From positions 1,426,001-1,490,000 of the forward strand of contig OY762275.1 in assembly GCA_963665505.1 (NCBI GenBank): 64,000 nucleotides of DNA, given 5' to 3'. The translations under genes and the position numbers were made by a program. Shown here one piece after another: positions 36,945 to 45,580 of the stretch. The notes beneath the pieces were generated by a model. It saw nothing but the letters and a program-made list of their open reading frames with translations, did not search any database and had not been told where the DNA came from. Source of the DNA: QANA01 sp963665505. Its GTDB lineage: Bacteria; Bacillota; Clostridia; Christensenellales; Christensenellaceae. Each line of letters begins with the position of its first letter. Within the stretch, counting starts at the first letter, position 1.

Positions 36945-37271
36945 TCAACAGTCCTTTCTTCCTTTATGTGGGCATTCCCCGCCGGCCGGTCTGTACGGCT
37001 CGGATTGTAATGTAGCCCATTGTTCGATTTGTGCGGCCAACATACGTAGTTGCCTTCTGTTTACCCGGTAATGCATAAAATACCCCCGCTTTTCTCCGCT
37101 TACTAATCCCGCATTCCGCAACACCTTGAGATGCTGCGATATTGCGGATTCCGATACTTGGAGATGATGCGCCAAAGCGCCTACGCAATAATTATGCCGC
37201 AAAAGCAGTTGGAGGATTCGCAAACGCGTACCGTCCGCGACCGCCTTCAAAATAGCCAATACATTTTCCAC
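36945..37271 (-). CDS. ArsR-family regulator with Cys-containing tail
   Basis: A 108-residue winged-helix ArsR protein. ILKAVADGTRLRILQLLL is the family opening and VSESAISQHLKVLRNAGLVSGEKRG the DNA-reading part. The GTG at 37271 is chosen (AAGGGG upstream); a TTG 7 codons earlier is possible. The tail GGECPHKGRKDC has Cys and His that could bind a metal. It is the first gene of an operon with the ABC transporter and is divergent from the acetyltransferase gene. Confidence 0.85.
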   Translation of the reverse strand: MENVLAILKAVADGTRLRILQLLLRHNYCVGALAHHLQVSESAISQHLKVLRNAGLVSGEKRGYFMHYRVNRRQLRMLAAQIEQWATLQSEPYRPAGGECPHKGRKDC

Positions 37272-37332
37272 GCATACACTTCCCCTTGCCAAAGAATATG
37301 ATACAATTATCTAAAAAAAAGGAAACCGATTC

Positions 37333-38079
37333 ATGAAGAAGACACTTACTGGCCCCGATCTTGCGCATAGTCTGCGTCAATTGGGCGTTCGAGAAGGGAA
37401 CGCATTAGAAGTTCATTGTTCCCTGCGCAAATTCGGGCATCTGGAAGGCGGCGCCGATACGGTCATCCGTACGCTCATACAGGAAGTAGGAATAGACGGT
37501 GCGATCGTGATGCCTTCCTTCCGTCTTTCTCCCAACCTGCCCCTGACAGAGGAAGACCGACGCTTAGGTCTATCCATGAAGATCCGTATTTTATCTGAAG
37601 ACGAAGAGCACACGGGCATGGGTGTCGTATCGGATACTTTCCGTAAAAGGCCCGACGTGATAACCGGAAAAGGCATCTTCCGGGTCTCCGCTTGGGGGAA
37701 AGACGCCGGCAAACATGCGGCAGCGGGCTTCCAGCACCTGATCGATCACGGCGGGTATGCGCTGCTCCTTGGCGTGGATATCTACAGGCTGTCGGCCATG
37801 CATTACGTCGAGGATGCTTTACCGGATGAAATACGCAACCGATTCGCGCCCTCCGATATGGCCAGGGCTAAATATCCAGAGGACCAATGGCTGATTGAAG
37901 CTTGGTCACCAAAAGCAAAGCCCTGGTACAAGATCCAAAACGAAGCGTATACAAAAGGATGGATCACAGATACTTATATCGGCAATGCCAAGTGCCTATT
38001 TTTTAATGTGCGCCCTGTAATTGAACTATACCGCCAAGCTTTATTAGAGCGTCCCTTTGAGCTATATGGACTATGCTGA
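37333..38079 (+). CDS. AAC(3)-family N-acetyltransferase-like protein
   Basis: A 248-residue protein of the aminoglycoside 3-N-acetyltransferase / YokD fold. Family features: VHCSLRKFGHLEGGADTVIRTL (VHSSLR...GG.. in relatives), GAIVMPSF, HTGMGVVSDTFRKRP and the LLLGVD segment. Many chromosomal members do not modify antibiotics, so resistance should not be assumed. It is divergent from the ArsR gene with a 61-nt gap. Confidence 0.8.
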   Translation: MKKTLTGPDLAHSLRQLGVREGNALEVHCSLRKFGHLEGGADTVIRTLIQEVGIDGAIVMPSFRLSPNLPLTEEDRRLGLSMKIRILSEDEEHTGMGVVSDTFRKRPDVITGKGIFRVSAWGKDAGKHAAAGFQHLIDHGGYALLLGVDIYRLSAMHYVEDALPDEIRNRFAPSDMARAKYPEDQWLIEAWSPKAKPWYKIQNEAYTKGWITDTYIGNAKCLFFNVRPVIELYRQALLERPFELYGLC

Positions 38080-38185
38080 TTTCTCTTCATGCCTAACCAT
38101 GGTTTACGGCTTCTTTTCTTCTTTATTATCTCCTTGTTTTTTATAGTTGTTACTTTAATTACTACCTGTCAAAAGAATAGCATAG

Positions 38186-38217
38186 AAATTTAATTAAGTA
38201 AATACTTAATTAAATTT
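38186..38217. repeat. perfect 14-bp A/T inverted repeat
   Basis: AAATTTAATTAAGT (38186-38199) and its exact complement (38204-38217) around AAAT. It sits between two convergent genes (acetyltransferase and MFS), contains a single G-C pair per arm, and lacks a T tract, so it is an unlikely terminator but a possible protein-binding site. Confidence 0.5.
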
Positions 38218-38255
38218 ATTAAAAATATTAATATCCTGATACGCTTTTTTCCCTC

Positions 38256-39488
38256 TCACCAGCTTTTAATTACATCCCGCCGCCAAAAATACAACGGTAC
38301 CATAAACAAAAGCATCGCCGCTCCGCAGATAAGAAACCCGGTTTCTCCCCCAAAATATTCCATGACCGTACCCGCAAAAAAATTCCCGATCGGATGAGAG
38401 CCCTGGTTGATAAAGGCATATACGCTCATGACTCTGCCCCGGTATGCATCGGGCGTATTCACCTGGAACAAGGCATTCGCCGTATTCATGAATACCAGAC
38501 TACAAAAACCGATGGGGATCAGCAACAATAAGCAAACGACATACGCCCGTAAAAAGAATGTACCGATAAACAGGATCGCCGTTGCGACGCCGCTGTAAAG
38601 GAGGTAGCGTTTCCGCAGCCCGTATTTGCTCGCATAGGCCATATAAAGCGCGCCTAAGAGCGCGCCAAAACCTGTCGCAGCCATCAACCAGGTATAAAGA
38701 ATCGCATCATCGCCAAACACCGCTTCGGAATATACGGGTGTGATGACATTTGTATTCATGACAAAGATGCTGATCACCGCCATGATAGCCACACCCGTCA
38801 TAAGCACTTCGCTTTGCCGGATATAGGAAAGCCCCGCTTTGACTTCGTGCAGGACGTTTTTGCGCGCAATACTTGTCGGCTGCGGCTCCGTGCGGATCAG
38901 AAAAAGCCCGCCGATCACAGCGATAAAGCTCAGCGCATTGATCAAAAAACAAACCGTAAATCCAAAAGCTGCCAGTACAAGCCCGGAAATCACCGGCCCG
39001 ATGATCTTGGCAAGATTTACGATCGTAGAATTTAGAGAGATCGCGTTCATCAGGTCTTCCTTGCCGACCATTTCACAGAAAAATGCCTGTCTGGCAGGCA
39101 TATCAAAAGTCTGCGTCACCCCATACAGAAAAACCAGCAGCAGAACATGCCAGTATTGAATGCTTCCCGTGAACGTCAGGACCGTCATAGCGATTGCCTG
39201 CAGCATAAACAGTATCTGCGTACACAGTATCACGTTTCGTTTGGGAAAGCGGTCCGCTATCACGCCTGCAAACAGCGCAAAAAGAAATATGGGGACAAAC
39301 TGTGCCACCCCCAAAAGCCCTACCAGAAGCGGAGACGCCGTAAGCTGCAAAACAAGCCACGTCTGCGCCGTGCGCTGCATCCACGTCCCGATCAGAGAAA
39401 CACACTGGCCAATCCAGAAATACCGAAAATTTTTATATCGTAATGATCGTGTAATCGTTTTAAAAGAAGCCGCCAGTTTCCCTCCCAT
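38256..39488 (-). CDS. MFS transporter (MFS_3/EntS-like)
   Basis: A 410-residue 12-helix transporter. The opening SLRYKNFRYFWIGQCVSLIGTWMQRTAQTWLVLQLT is typical of the MFS_3 group (enterobactin exporter-like), with DRFPKRNVIL in the first cytoplasmic loop. The ATG at 39488 has AAAGGA upstream. The substrate is unknown. It follows another MFS gene by 50 nt and is probably in the same operon. Confidence 0.86.
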   Translation of the reverse strand: MGGKLAASFKTITRSLRYKNFRYFWIGQCVSLIGTWMQRTAQTWLVLQLTASPLLVGLLGVAQFVPIFLFALFAGVIADRFPKRNVILCTQILFMLQAIAMTVLTFTGSIQYWHVLLLVFLYGVTQTFDMPARQAFFCEMVGKEDLMNAISLNSTIVNLAKIIGPVISGLVLAAFGFTVCFLINALSFIAVIGGLFLIRTEPQPTSIARKNVLHEVKAGLSYIRQSEVLMTGVAIMAVISIFVMNTNVITPVYSEAVFGDDAILYTWLMAATGFGALLGALYMAYASKYGLRKRYLLYSGVATAILFIGTFFLRAYVVCLLLLIPIGFCSLVFMNTANALFQVNTPDAYRGRVMSVYAFINQGSHPIGNFFAGTVMEYFGGETGFLICGAAMLLFMVPLYFWRRDVIKSW

Positions 39489-39537
39489 ATAAAATCCTTT
39501 CCACAAGCAAGTCCATTCGTTACTGTTTTTCGAGTTG

Positions 39538-40770
39538 TCATTTTATCCTTTGCAATAGTTTCTTCCTTTGGAGCAAGAATATTGCAAGCGCGATCCCTAT
39601 AGGGATCATCATAACCCAGAACATTACCGTGTACCCAGATATTTCGCTCCCACCGCTTTTCTGCACATGAGTGACCAACATCCCGGCGAGCGTCGGCATG
39701 ATCAAATGACCGGTATCTACCCCTATATAATTTGTGTTGCCTGCCGCACCACGCCGTTCGCTCGGAACAAGCTGCATACAAAGCGTCTGGATAGAAGGCT
39801 GACAGACCCCGTAGCCAAATGCGGAAAATACACTGGCCAACAGAAACATGGGTAGAGACCTGGAGAAGCTGATCAGCAAAAAGGCCAATCCAAAGATCAG
39901 CATGCCCGGAACGATCGTTTTATCCAAACCATATTTATCGGATATCTTGCCGGTAAAAGGCCTGGACACGAGCAGGCTGATTGCATACACCGTAAAAAAC
40001 AATGCGATGTCTTCTACCCCGCAGAGCTCGCCATAAATCACAATAAAGGAACTGATGCAGGCATAAGCGCCCCCTAAAAAAAGCATAATGACCGAAAGGA
40101 AAATCACTTCCGGCGCGAGTATCTTATCCAGAGATATTTTGAAACGTTCCCTTTTGGCAGGCGCCTCGACATGGAGACACAGAGAAAGGCCGCAACTGCA
40201 ACCCAACACCGCGGCCCCGATAAAGAAAGCCATGTTATACCCCACGCTTTCTGCCAATTTTAAACCGATCAGAGGACCGATAGCGGTGGAAACCGCCTGT
40301 CCTAAAGAATAAACGCCGATTCCGGACGCCATTTTGTCGCGCGGGAGAATGTCGCTGGCTAAAGCCAATCCCAGCGGCCCGGTGAACCCCATGGCGACCC
40401 CCTGCAGCAAGCGCGCAATAATGACCACCGTTATATTGCCGGCACATCCATAAACGATATATGCCAGCGTTAGCACGCCCAATGCCGCCGAAAGCAGCCG
40501 ATCTTTTTTAAAGTAATCGATTGCGGGACCGGCCACCGGGCGAACACCCAACGCCGTCACCGCAAATATACCCGAGACAACCCCCACGACCGTAGCACTG
40601 GCGCCCAGAAAATCCGCATATTTCGGGATCAGCGAATTTCCCATGAATGTTCCCATGCACATGACACAATGCACAATAAAGATATTGATAAATGATTTGG
40701 TCCAAATCCTCGTATTCTCTTGAACAGTGTCCGTTTCAGTCTCTTTTCTTTTCTTCTTGAAGAGAACCAT
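39538..40770 (-). CDS. MFS transporter (drug-resistance type)
   Basis: A 410-residue MFS protein with 12 predicted helices; DYFKKDRLL and DKYGLDKTIV mark the two conserved loops between helices 2-3 and 8-9. It overlaps the end of the upstream MarR gene by 35 nt. This MarR-MFS pairing is typical of efflux pumps controlled by their substrate. Confidence 0.86.
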   Translation of the reverse strand: MVLFKKKRKETETDTVQENTRIWTKSFINIFIVHCVMCMGTFMGNSLIPKYADFLGASATVVGVVSGIFAVTALGVRPVAGPAIDYFKKDRLLSAALGVLTLAYIVYGCAGNITVVIIARLLQGVAMGFTGPLGLALASDILPRDKMASGIGVYSLGQAVSTAIGPLIGLKLAESVGYNMAFFIGAAVLGCSCGLSLCLHVEAPAKRERFKISLDKILAPEVIFLSVIMLFLGGAYACISSFIVIYGELCGVEDIALFFTVYAISLLVSRPFTGKISDKYGLDKTIVPGMLIFGLAFLLISFSRSLPMFLLASVFSAFGYGVCQPSIQTLCMQLVPSERRGAAGNTNYIGVDTGHLIMPTLAGMLVTHVQKSGGSEISGYTVMFWVMMIPIGIALAIFLLQRKKLLQRIK

Positions 40771-41206
40771 TTCCCTTTTTTTCCTCTGCTTTCTCCATAG
40801 TGCCGATCATACGTTCCATAAACTCTGCCATCTGTCTTTTTTCTTCGGGCGTAAAACCTTTGAAAATTTCTTTTTCCAGATGCCTGTGCACCTTATCCAC
40901 ATCACAAAGACGCGCTTCCCCTTTGGGCAACAAAAATACCTGCATGTTCCGGCGGCTTCCCGGTTGATGGCATCTTCTGATGAAACCATCACGTTCCATC
41001 TTCCCCAGAATATTTGTAACCGTAGCCGGTTCCAAATGACAGTTTTCACATAATTCACGTTGTATGCAGCCGTCATGGAATTTCAGGTAACGAAGGATCC
41101 GCGGCTGCCCCCGTGTGACGCCTATCTTCGTCAGTTCGGTATAGCAGCAGCGAAAATGCAGTCTTCTTACCCTGCCTAAAAGAATATTTAAATTTCCTTT
41201 CTCCAT
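40736..41206 (-). CDS. MarR-family regulator of the MFS operon
   Basis: A 156-residue winged-helix protein. IQRELCENCHLEPATVTNILGKMERDGFIRR is the DNA-reading motif. The ATG at 41206 with GGAAGAAGAG upstream is preferred; a TTG 6 codons earlier is also open. It is first in an operon with two MFS genes. The palindrome CTAACTGTTAG at 41237-41247, just downstream of its own promoter, is a probable operator. Confidence 0.87.
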   Translation of the reverse strand: MEKGNLNILLGRVRRLHFRCCYTELTKIGVTRGQPRILRYLKFHDGCIQRELCENCHLEPATVTNILGKMERDGFIRRCHQPGSRRNMQVFLLPKGEARLCDVDKVHRHLEKEIFKGFTPEEKRQMAEFMERMIGTMEKAEEKKGNGSLQEEKKRD

Positions 41207-41236
41207 CTCTTCTTCCAATTTCAAAATAGTACGCGC

Positions 41237-41286
41237 CTAACTGTTAGTATCCTAATAAATATAGCATTTTTATATCACGCATACAA
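41237..41286 (-). promoter_or_regulatory. MarR-MFS operon promoter and operator
   Basis: Minus strand: -35 TTGTAT (41281-41286), 17-nt spacer, -10 TATATT (41258-41263). A perfect inverted repeat CTAAC-A-GTTAG (41237-41247) lies at the expected start of transcription. Confidence 0.72.
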
Positions 41287-41365
41287 CCTTTTGCTCAATT
41301 CTTTGCGCTTCTCTATTTTTTTACAGAGCACCGCACACCTATCTGCATTCTTTTGTCAAAGACAA

Positions 41366-41406
41366 AGAAAAAACCAAGCCGGCTTAAAAACCGACTTGGT
41401 TTTTTA
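41366..41406 (-). terminator. terminator of pckG
   Basis: 11-bp stem AACCAAGTCGG/CCGGCTTGGTT on the minus strand (one T-G pair; 41372-41382 with 41391-41401), followed by TTTTTTC. It lies 17 nt after the pckG stop. Confidence 0.85.
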
Positions 41407-41422
41407 CATAGTTTATGTTCGA

Positions 41423-43324
41423 TTATCCTTTATAATCACCCGGTTTGATTTCGTCTCCGTATTTTTCTTTTGCTGCGCGGATCTTTGCAATTGCCGCATC
41501 CCAATACGCAAATATCTCTTTAGGGGTATTGGCATCCATTTTTTCATAAAATGCTTTGGTCCGTTCCAGCTTCTTGATCCATTTTGTGCAACGGAAGGTA
41601 AAGAGGTATTCATACATCTCTTTAGTAAAGACATCGTCCTTCAAATACTTTTTGAACAACTGTATCACGTCTTCATAGAACGGGATCTTCCCGGTCGGGG
41701 TATCGATTGCTTCATATTCCCCATGGATCCTGCCTTCCGCCCAATGCAGCCAGACTTTTTTGGCCAGCTTGCTGGTGACATAGTTTCCATCGGCACCGCG
41801 CATAAAATAGTTGGTGCTGAAGATCTTGGGGGCTTTCTTTACACTCTCGCCAAACTTTATGTTGTTGATCGTATACTGTCCCAGCGGGTAAGAAAGGAAA
41901 TCCAGGTTCGCCATCGGGCTAGGCTTGGAAACCCCTTCCGCACCCAGCGTCGCGCTGGTGGTTTCGGATTCCAGTGTCGCAGCCTTCAACAAAATGCCGT
42001 CTTTCCATGTGGGAGACTCCTCGACGGGCACGGTCGTATCACTATCCCTGCCGCCGTAAAGGATGCCTTCTACCTTAACGCCATTTTTGTCTTCAAAACC
42101 CTTTTTATCGATATTCGCCAGATAATCCAGGCGCATGGTATAGCGTGCATTGCCGTGCGCTACACCGACCGTGTTTCCGTCCGTATCTTTTACCCCTTCA
42201 TGCCAGGCGCCAAAATGGTTACGGCCTTCCTTCGGGGGTTCTACTCCCATGCCGAGCCAGTACGGCTTTTTATCCGGCCCCATCAAAATATTGGAGAAAA
42301 TGATCTCCTGATTTTTCATCAGGTTCTCAAAAATGACCGGGTCATCCTTTGCATTGACATCTTTGATAATACCGAACATGCCGCCTTCCACGTTGACTGC
42401 ACGGAATTCTCCGTTGATGTCACGGAAATAGGCAATATCGTCACCAACGATCTCTTCACCCGGAATCATAGCTGTCGAAGTCTTGCCGCAAGCGGAAGGA
42501 TACGCCCCACAGAAATAGGTCTTCCTGCCCTTGTCCCTGTTGACAACCGCCATAACGAACATATGCTCGCACAGCCAGCCTTCCTTGCCGGATCTATTGA
42601 TCGCAAGGCGCATAGAGTGTTTTTTGAGTCCGACGGAGTTACCGGCATACTGGTCGTTCATGGAATAGACGATGTTGTTCTGGGTATCCATATAGATCCG
42701 CCGTTTGTCCAGATTGACGGAGTTGCCATTGGCATTCAACACGCCGGCCGAATGGACGAACCGGAAGAAATTGTCTTTTTCGGATTCCTCCATTTTCAGA
42801 AAATGCGTATAGCCCGAACGATAGAGGATATATTCGGAGTGCGCAACATACCAGCTGTCTGTAAACTGTACACAGGGAATGGAAAAAACGCTTTCGGTCG
42901 GGCCTTCGCAGAAGAAGAGTACCGCCGTATCTTTGCCTTTCATGATCCCCTTCGATATCTCCATGATCTCTTTATAGCCCTGTTCATATTCGACCGAGTT
43001 CAGGCTCTTCATGCTTTCCAGGTTCTCTTTGTAGACCATGTACTTTGTGTTCTTTTTATCGCGGGCCTGGTCGCCGTAGTTATCCCAATGGATCGTTTGT
43101 TTGGGGTGGTATAACCTCGTCTCCTCACCCAGTGCCAAAGCCTTATCCCTCACATATTGTTTGTCGCTCTCGCTGTCGGTACATACGTAAACGGATTTTG
43201 GTTCACAATGTTCGATAAAAGAGCCGACAAAGTCCATTACCTTCGGGTTTTTGAGCGCAGCAAGTTTTTCATAACTCTCTTTACTCATCTTTGCTTTCAG
43301 CAGTTCTTCGTATTGTATACGCAT
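41423..43324 (-). CDS. pckG: phosphoenolpyruvate carboxykinase (GTP)
   Basis: A 633-residue GTP-type PEPCK, which interconverts oxaloacetate and PEP. The reactive Cys and P-loop are in YPSACGKTSTAM, and the metal/nucleotide-binding regions GDDIAYF and NYFMRG are present. In anaerobic Clostridia it often works in the CO2-fixing direction. It is a single-gene unit with its own strong promoter. Confidence 0.95.
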   Translation of the reverse strand: MRIQYEELLKAKMSKESYEKLAALKNPKVMDFVGSFIEHCEPKSVYVCTDSESDKQYVRDKALALGEETRLYHPKQTIHWDNYGDQARDKKNTKYMVYKENLESMKSLNSVEYEQGYKEIMEISKGIMKGKDTAVLFFCEGPTESVFSIPCVQFTDSWYVAHSEYILYRSGYTHFLKMEESEKDNFFRFVHSAGVLNANGNSVNLDKRRIYMDTQNNIVYSMNDQYAGNSVGLKKHSMRLAINRSGKEGWLCEHMFVMAVVNRDKGRKTYFCGAYPSACGKTSTAMIPGEEIVGDDIAYFRDINGEFRAVNVEGGMFGIIKDVNAKDDPVIFENLMKNQEIIFSNILMGPDKKPYWLGMGVEPPKEGRNHFGAWHEGVKDTDGNTVGVAHGNARYTMRLDYLANIDKKGFEDKNGVKVEGILYGGRDSDTTVPVEESPTWKDGILLKAATLESETTSATLGAEGVSKPSPMANLDFLSYPLGQYTINNIKFGESVKKAPKIFSTNYFMRGADGNYVTSKLAKKVWLHWAEGRIHGEYEAIDTPTGKIPFYEDVIQLFKKYLKDDVFTKEMYEYLFTFRCTKWIKKLERTKAFYEKMDANTPKEIFAYWDAAIAKIRAAKEKYGDEIKPGDYKG

Positions 43325-43433
43325 ACGGTCTCCTTCCTAATCGGTTGGTTAAAATTGTATGGACGACATCCTTTCACATATGGATGCACGCTTCAAAAAT
43401 CATCTTTCCGCAGGACGTGTTCATTTATAACTT

Positions 43434-43462
43434 ATAATATCTTTTAAAAAGAAATATGTCAA
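43434..43462 (-). promoter_or_regulatory. pckG promoter
   Basis: Minus strand: -35 TTGACA (43457-43462), 17-nt spacer, -10 TATTAT (43434-43439). The 5' untranslated part would be about 100 nt; no clear hairpin was found in it. Confidence 0.8.
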
Positions 43463-43719
43463 TAAACACGGAATAAAAATTTTAAATATATGCAATCAGC
43501 ACATACTGAGTTCTGCAAATTTACCCGTTTATATCCGCCCCGGTATTTAAAAAATGCCTATATTATGGGCTTTTTTGTTTTACGCCGTTTTTTTATTGAC
43601 GGTTTGGATTGGCGTAAAATTCACAATCGCCGCCGCATAGGGAGTTTGTACGTCTGTCCGCCTCCCTGCTTCCCATGCAGGCCGGGCTGTCTATTTCTCC
43701 GCCGGGGATCCTCTTCCCA
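43463..43719. other. intergenic region between pckG and cysNC
   Basis: No gene is supported. On the plus strand a short GCC...GGC hairpin followed by T6 (about 43555-43573) is too weak to call. The part from 43640 on is richer in G+C and may be the remnant of something, but I recognise no protein similarity in any frame. Confidence 0.4.
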
Positions 43720-45579
43720 TCATAGTTTCAAATAGTCCAGGATCGACTGCACGCAATCCTCCACACTGTTTTTTTCCGTATCCAAAACCAGCGTGGGACA
43801 ATCCGGTTCCTCGTAGGGAGAAGAAATCCCGGTGAAATTTTTGACTTCGCCTTTGATCGCTTTTGCATATAATCCTTTTGTGTCTCTCTCTATACAGGTT
43901 TCCAGCGAGGCTTTCACATAAATCTCAATGAATCCGGCTTCCCCGATGATACTTCTGGCCTGCGCGCGCATACGCCGCAGCGGAGTTATGAACGAGACCA
44001 GCACGATCGTACCGCTGTCGCAAAACAATTTCGCTACTTCCGCGATCCTTCTTATATTTTCTTTCCTGTCCGGAATTGAAAACCCCAGATCGGAATTCAG
44101 CCCGCTCCGGATATTGTCTCCGTCCAGCCGGTACGCAAACCGGCCCCTGTTCACCAATTCCCGTTCCAGTTCGACCGCTATCGTGGATTTGCCCGCACCC
44201 GAAAGGCCCGTAAACCAGAGCACGGTCCCTTTCTGCCCCAAAGCCCGGCAGCGTTCCGCAAAAGTCACCTTCCCGCAGGCCAAATATAGATCCTTTTGTG
44301 GGGCCGTTTCCTGCAACTTCTCTAAAATGATCCCGCCCCCGGCGATATCGTACGCCGAGACCAGCACGAACCTTCCGGTAGAGGGAAACGCCGCCGCCGT
44401 ATCAAAAGCGATCTCCCGGTCAAGCGCCAGTATGCATACGGCGATCTCATACCTGTCTATATGGTCTTTGGCCATAAAGCGCAAAGAGCCCGCATCTTCT
44501 ATCTGCAAGATCTTCTCCACCCGTGCGCCGGTCCTGGCCGTACCCGTTTTGAGCAGGTATTGGTCGCCCTCTTTTACAGGTTTTTTCCCCAGCCAAAAGA
44601 GCGTTGCCCTGATCCGGCTGCCCACGCAAGGGGGCTGTTCACCCGTCTTGACGGCGAGTTCCCCTCTTTTTACATAGATCTGGTCTCTTAATGTGAATCC
44701 CGTGGAATACCCCGCCGTCACCATATCCTTTTTTGGGGTATGGAATCCTTCGATGGATCGTATGCCGCTTTTTTTGCCCGACGGATAAAAAACGACCTCT
44801 TCCCCCACGGATAAACGGCCGGACGCGACCGTGCCGGCAACGATTCTGCGCTGGTCGCCGTCCCCGGTGAATTTGTATACGTCCTGCACCGGCATACGGA
44901 AAGGCTTGTCCAGAGGAAGTTCCTCATTTTTGAAAGCTTCCATTGTCTCAAGCAACGTTTTCCCGCCATACCACCGCATGTTTTCCGAATGATGCACAAT
45001 ATTATCGCCTAAAAAACCGCTCACGGGGATGATGGACATAGGATTTATATGGATTCGCCGTAAAAACGCCGTATAGTGCCGGGAAACTTCCTGGAAACGG
45101 CATTCTTCATACCCCACTAGATCCATTTTATTGACCAGGACACAGACCTGACGGATGCCCAAAAGGGATAAATAAAGGCCGTGACGTCTGGAATTTTCCC
45201 CGACGCCTTCCTTCGCATCGAGGACTACGATCGCCGCCTCTGCGCGGGAAGCACCCGAAACCATGTTCCGGATGAACTCCGTATGGCCGGGCGCGTCTAT
45301 CAAAATATAGTTCCTGTTTTTGGTCCTGAAAAAACACCGCGCCGAATCGATGGTCACACCCTGCGCCTGTTCATCCTTTAGTGCATCCAGCAAGAATGCA
45401 TATTCAAACGGCCGTGCGGTACGCCTGCATTTTTCCTTGATCTGCGCCAGCTTTCCCTCCGGCAGCGAACCCGTATCCAGCAGAAGGCGGCCGATGACCG
45501 TACTCTTCCCGTGATCGACATGTCCCGCGATGACGATGCGGATATCCTGCCGGTTTTCTTCCTTTGCTATATCCGCCAT
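43720..45579 (-). CDS. cysNC: CysN-CysC fusion: sulfate adenylyltransferase GTPase subunit / APS kinase
   Basis: A 619-residue bifunctional protein. The N-terminal EF-Tu-like GTPase (CysN) has AGHVDHGKST, DAPGHTEF and NKMD; the C-terminal APS kinase (CysC, from about residue 445) has WFTGLSGAGKSTIA and LDGDNIRSGLNSDLGFS. With CysD it turns sulfate into APS and then PAPS. The start is the ATG at 45579, one base after the cysD stop. No APS/PAPS reductase or sulfite reductase is near, so the PAPS is probably used for sulfation by the sulfotransferase at 49.7-50.6 kb. Confidence 0.93.
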   Translation of the reverse strand: MADIAKEENRQDIRIVIAGHVDHGKSTVIGRLLLDTGSLPEGKLAQIKEKCRRTARPFEYAFLLDALKDEQAQGVTIDSARCFFRTKNRNYILIDAPGHTEFIRNMVSGASRAEAAIVVLDAKEGVGENSRRHGLYLSLLGIRQVCVLVNKMDLVGYEECRFQEVSRHYTAFLRRIHINPMSIIPVSGFLGDNIVHHSENMRWYGGKTLLETMEAFKNEELPLDKPFRMPVQDVYKFTGDGDQRRIVAGTVASGRLSVGEEVVFYPSGKKSGIRSIEGFHTPKKDMVTAGYSTGFTLRDQIYVKRGELAVKTGEQPPCVGSRIRATLFWLGKKPVKEGDQYLLKTGTARTGARVEKILQIEDAGSLRFMAKDHIDRYEIAVCILALDREIAFDTAAAFPSTGRFVLVSAYDIAGGGIILEKLQETAPQKDLYLACGKVTFAERCRALGQKGTVLWFTGLSGAGKSTIAVELERELVNRGRFAYRLDGDNIRSGLNSDLGFSIPDRKENIRRIAEVAKLFCDSGTIVLVSFITPLRRMRAQARSIIGEAGFIEIYVKASLETCIERDTKGLYAKAIKGEVKNFTGISSPYEEPDCPTLVLDTEKNSVEDCVQSILDYLKL

Positions 45580-45580
45580 T

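Noticed and set aside
37333..38079. Acquired aminoglycoside resistance gene
   Set aside because: The AAC(3) fold is clear, but base composition matches the surroundings, no mobile element is near and many chromosomal relatives have other roles.
43555..43573. Terminator-like GCC...GGC hairpin with T6 on the plus strand
   Set aside because: Only three or four pairs and no plus-strand gene ends there.
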